DNA from: Bacteroidetes bacterium 4572_114
Lineage (GTDB): Bacteria > Bacteroidota > Bacteroidia > Bacteroidales > 4484-276
Reading direction: 5' to 3'
DNA length: 5,948 nt
Assembly: GCA_002254335.1 (NCBI GenBank)
Contig: NIVA01000181.1
Span: forward strand, 1 to 5,948
Below, piece after piece: positions 4,864-5,948 of the stretch; the first letter of the stretch is position 1, and the number at the start of each line of letters is the position of its first letter. The translations under genes and the position numbers were made by a program. Under the pieces are notes generated by a model. That model searched no databases. It had not been told where the DNA came from and saw only the letters and a list, made by a program, of their open reading frames with translations.

Positions 4864-5948
4864 AAAAAAGTTAAAAATGCCTATACAAAACTTGAAAGGT
4901 CAGAGGAATTTGATGGTGGGAGTGATATTGTAAAATATAACACTAAAAGTGGAGATAAATCCATTCTGGTTGCTGCCGCTGATTTGGTGCCCGAAGGCGA
5001 AGAAAACCCGCTAAGCATTTCCAACTATCAATGGTCGGAAAACAGACAGATGCTGTTGGTTTTTACAAATACCCGGCGTGTGTGGCGCTATAACACAAGA
5101 GGGGATTACTGGGTGCTGGACCTGGAAACAAAAGAACTGAAACAGCTTGGGGAAGGGTTGCCCGGATCTTCACTGATGTTTGCAAAATTTTCGCCCGACA
5201 ACAGCAAAGTTGCCTACGTTAGCAAACACAACCTATATGTTGAAGATTTGGCATCAGGTGAAATAGACCAACTGACTTTTGATGGGACTGAGGATTTGAT
5301 CAACGGCACTTTCGATTGGGCTTATGAAGAGGAGTTTTTCTGCCGTGACGGTTTCAGATGGAGCCCCAACAGCAAACTGATCGCCTACTGGCAGATCGAT
5401 GCTTCGGGCATTAAAGATTTCCTGATGATAAATAATACCGATTCGTTGTATTCTTTTACTATCCCGGTTGAATATCCGAAAGTTGGTGAGGATCCTTCCA
5501 GCGCGAGGATCGGGGTTGTTGCAACAAATGGGGGCAACACGAAGTGGATGAACATCCCCGGCGATCCCCAGCAAAATTACTTAGTGAGAATGTTGTGGGC
5601 AGATAACTCAAAGGATTTCCTGGTACAGCAAATGAACCGCAAGCAAAACACCAATAAGATATGGTTTTGCAAAGCAGAAACCGGCCTGGCCGCCAATGTT
5701 TATACCGACCGCGATGAAGCCTGGCTCGACCTGGTGGAAGACTGGATGTGGGTTGACGGCGAAAAATATTACACCTGGTTGAGCGAAAATGATGGTTGGC
5801 GGCACCTCTACCTAATTTCAAAAACCGGTGATGAGGTTAAGTTGATCACGCCCGGCAATTATGATGTGATAAGCATCGGGGAAATTGACAAAAAAAGTGG
5901 AGATGTATATTTTATTGCTTCGCCCCACAATCCCACCCAGCGTTATCT
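4864..5948 (+). CDS. dpp4: Dipeptidyl peptidase IV (family S9B), propeller domain only; 5' end missing, 3' end outside window
   Basis: DPP IV removes N-terminal X-Pro/X-Ala dipeptides from peptides, in Bacteroidota usually in the periplasm or at the cell surface. The first forward frame is open from 4864 to the right edge (361 codons). It reads NAYTKLERSEEF, DIVKYNTKSG, ISNYQWSENRQMLLVFTNT, VWRYNTRGDYWVLDL, MFAKFSPDNSKVAYV, and LYVEDL. Then comes the family signature DWAYEEEF, with the glutamates (codons 5326-5334) that bind the substrate amino terminus, followed by RDGFRWSPNSKLIAYWQ, IPVEYPKVGE and ENDGWRHLYL. This is the DPPIV_N beta-propeller; the Ser-Asp-His hydrolase domain lies beyond base 5948. 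Upstream, TGA at 4861-4863 closes the frame, the first in-frame ATG is 5050 (mid-propeller), and no signal peptide is encoded. About 50 N-terminal residues are therefore lost by deletion. Identity is secure. Confidence 0.95.

Noticed and set aside
5254..5821. Overlapping minus-strand open frames opposite DPP IV
   Set aside because: The plus strand encodes unmistakable DPP IV propeller sequence; these frames have no motif and arise from codon bias.

Overview
The window looks like chromosomal DNA from a member of the Bacteroidota. Pointers are a ribonuclease H with an N-terminal viroplasmin domain, a GldH-like lipoprotein, a family S9B dipeptidyl peptidase IV, AT-rich leaders without Shine-Dalgarno boxes, and one match to the Bacteroidota -7 promoter motif TAnnTTTG. 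I cannot place it below phylum level with confidence.

Layout. Positions 1-584 (+) hold the rest of an aspartate-semialdehyde dehydrogenase gene (asd) that enters from the left. It has lost an internal piece of roughly 65 codons and is frameshifted. Positions 585-743 are non-coding and rich in inverted repeats. They lead directly into a ribF gene (+, 741-1436) that lacks its N-terminal nucleotide-binding region. Facing it is a minus-strand cluster read from right to left: a small three-helix membrane protein (2850-2479), a GldH-like lipoprotein (2471-2004), and an overlapping DUF4160/DUF2442 pair (1933-1486) that resembles a toxin-antitoxin module. A complete viroplasmin-RNase H gene (+, 2892-3536) diverges from the membrane-protein gene across a 41-base gap. 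It converges on an AAA-type ATPase (-, 4568-3690) across a REP-like 37-base hairpin. The ATPase has Walker B but no Walker A. Positions 4569-4863 carry AT-rich direct repeats. From 4864 to the right edge runs the propeller domain of a dipeptidyl peptidase IV, which has no start codon or signal peptide in frame and leaves the window before its catalytic domain.

The genes do not form one pathway. asd (lysine/diaminopimelate and threonine branch), ribF (FMN/FAD synthesis) and RNase H are housekeeping genes; GldH-like and DPP IV are envelope or secreted functions; the DUF pair is a likely accessory module.

The most notable observation is that four of the nine genes (asd, ribF, ATPase, DPP IV) have lost a coding segment, while the coding sequence on each side of the break is clean. 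The losses cluster in two places: about 400-745, and about 4625-4875 between two divergent genes that both lack their 5' ends. That points either to very recent deletion or replacement events or to assembly errors. I found no convincing new multi-gene system; the DUF4160/DUF2442 pair is the best candidate for an under-described module.
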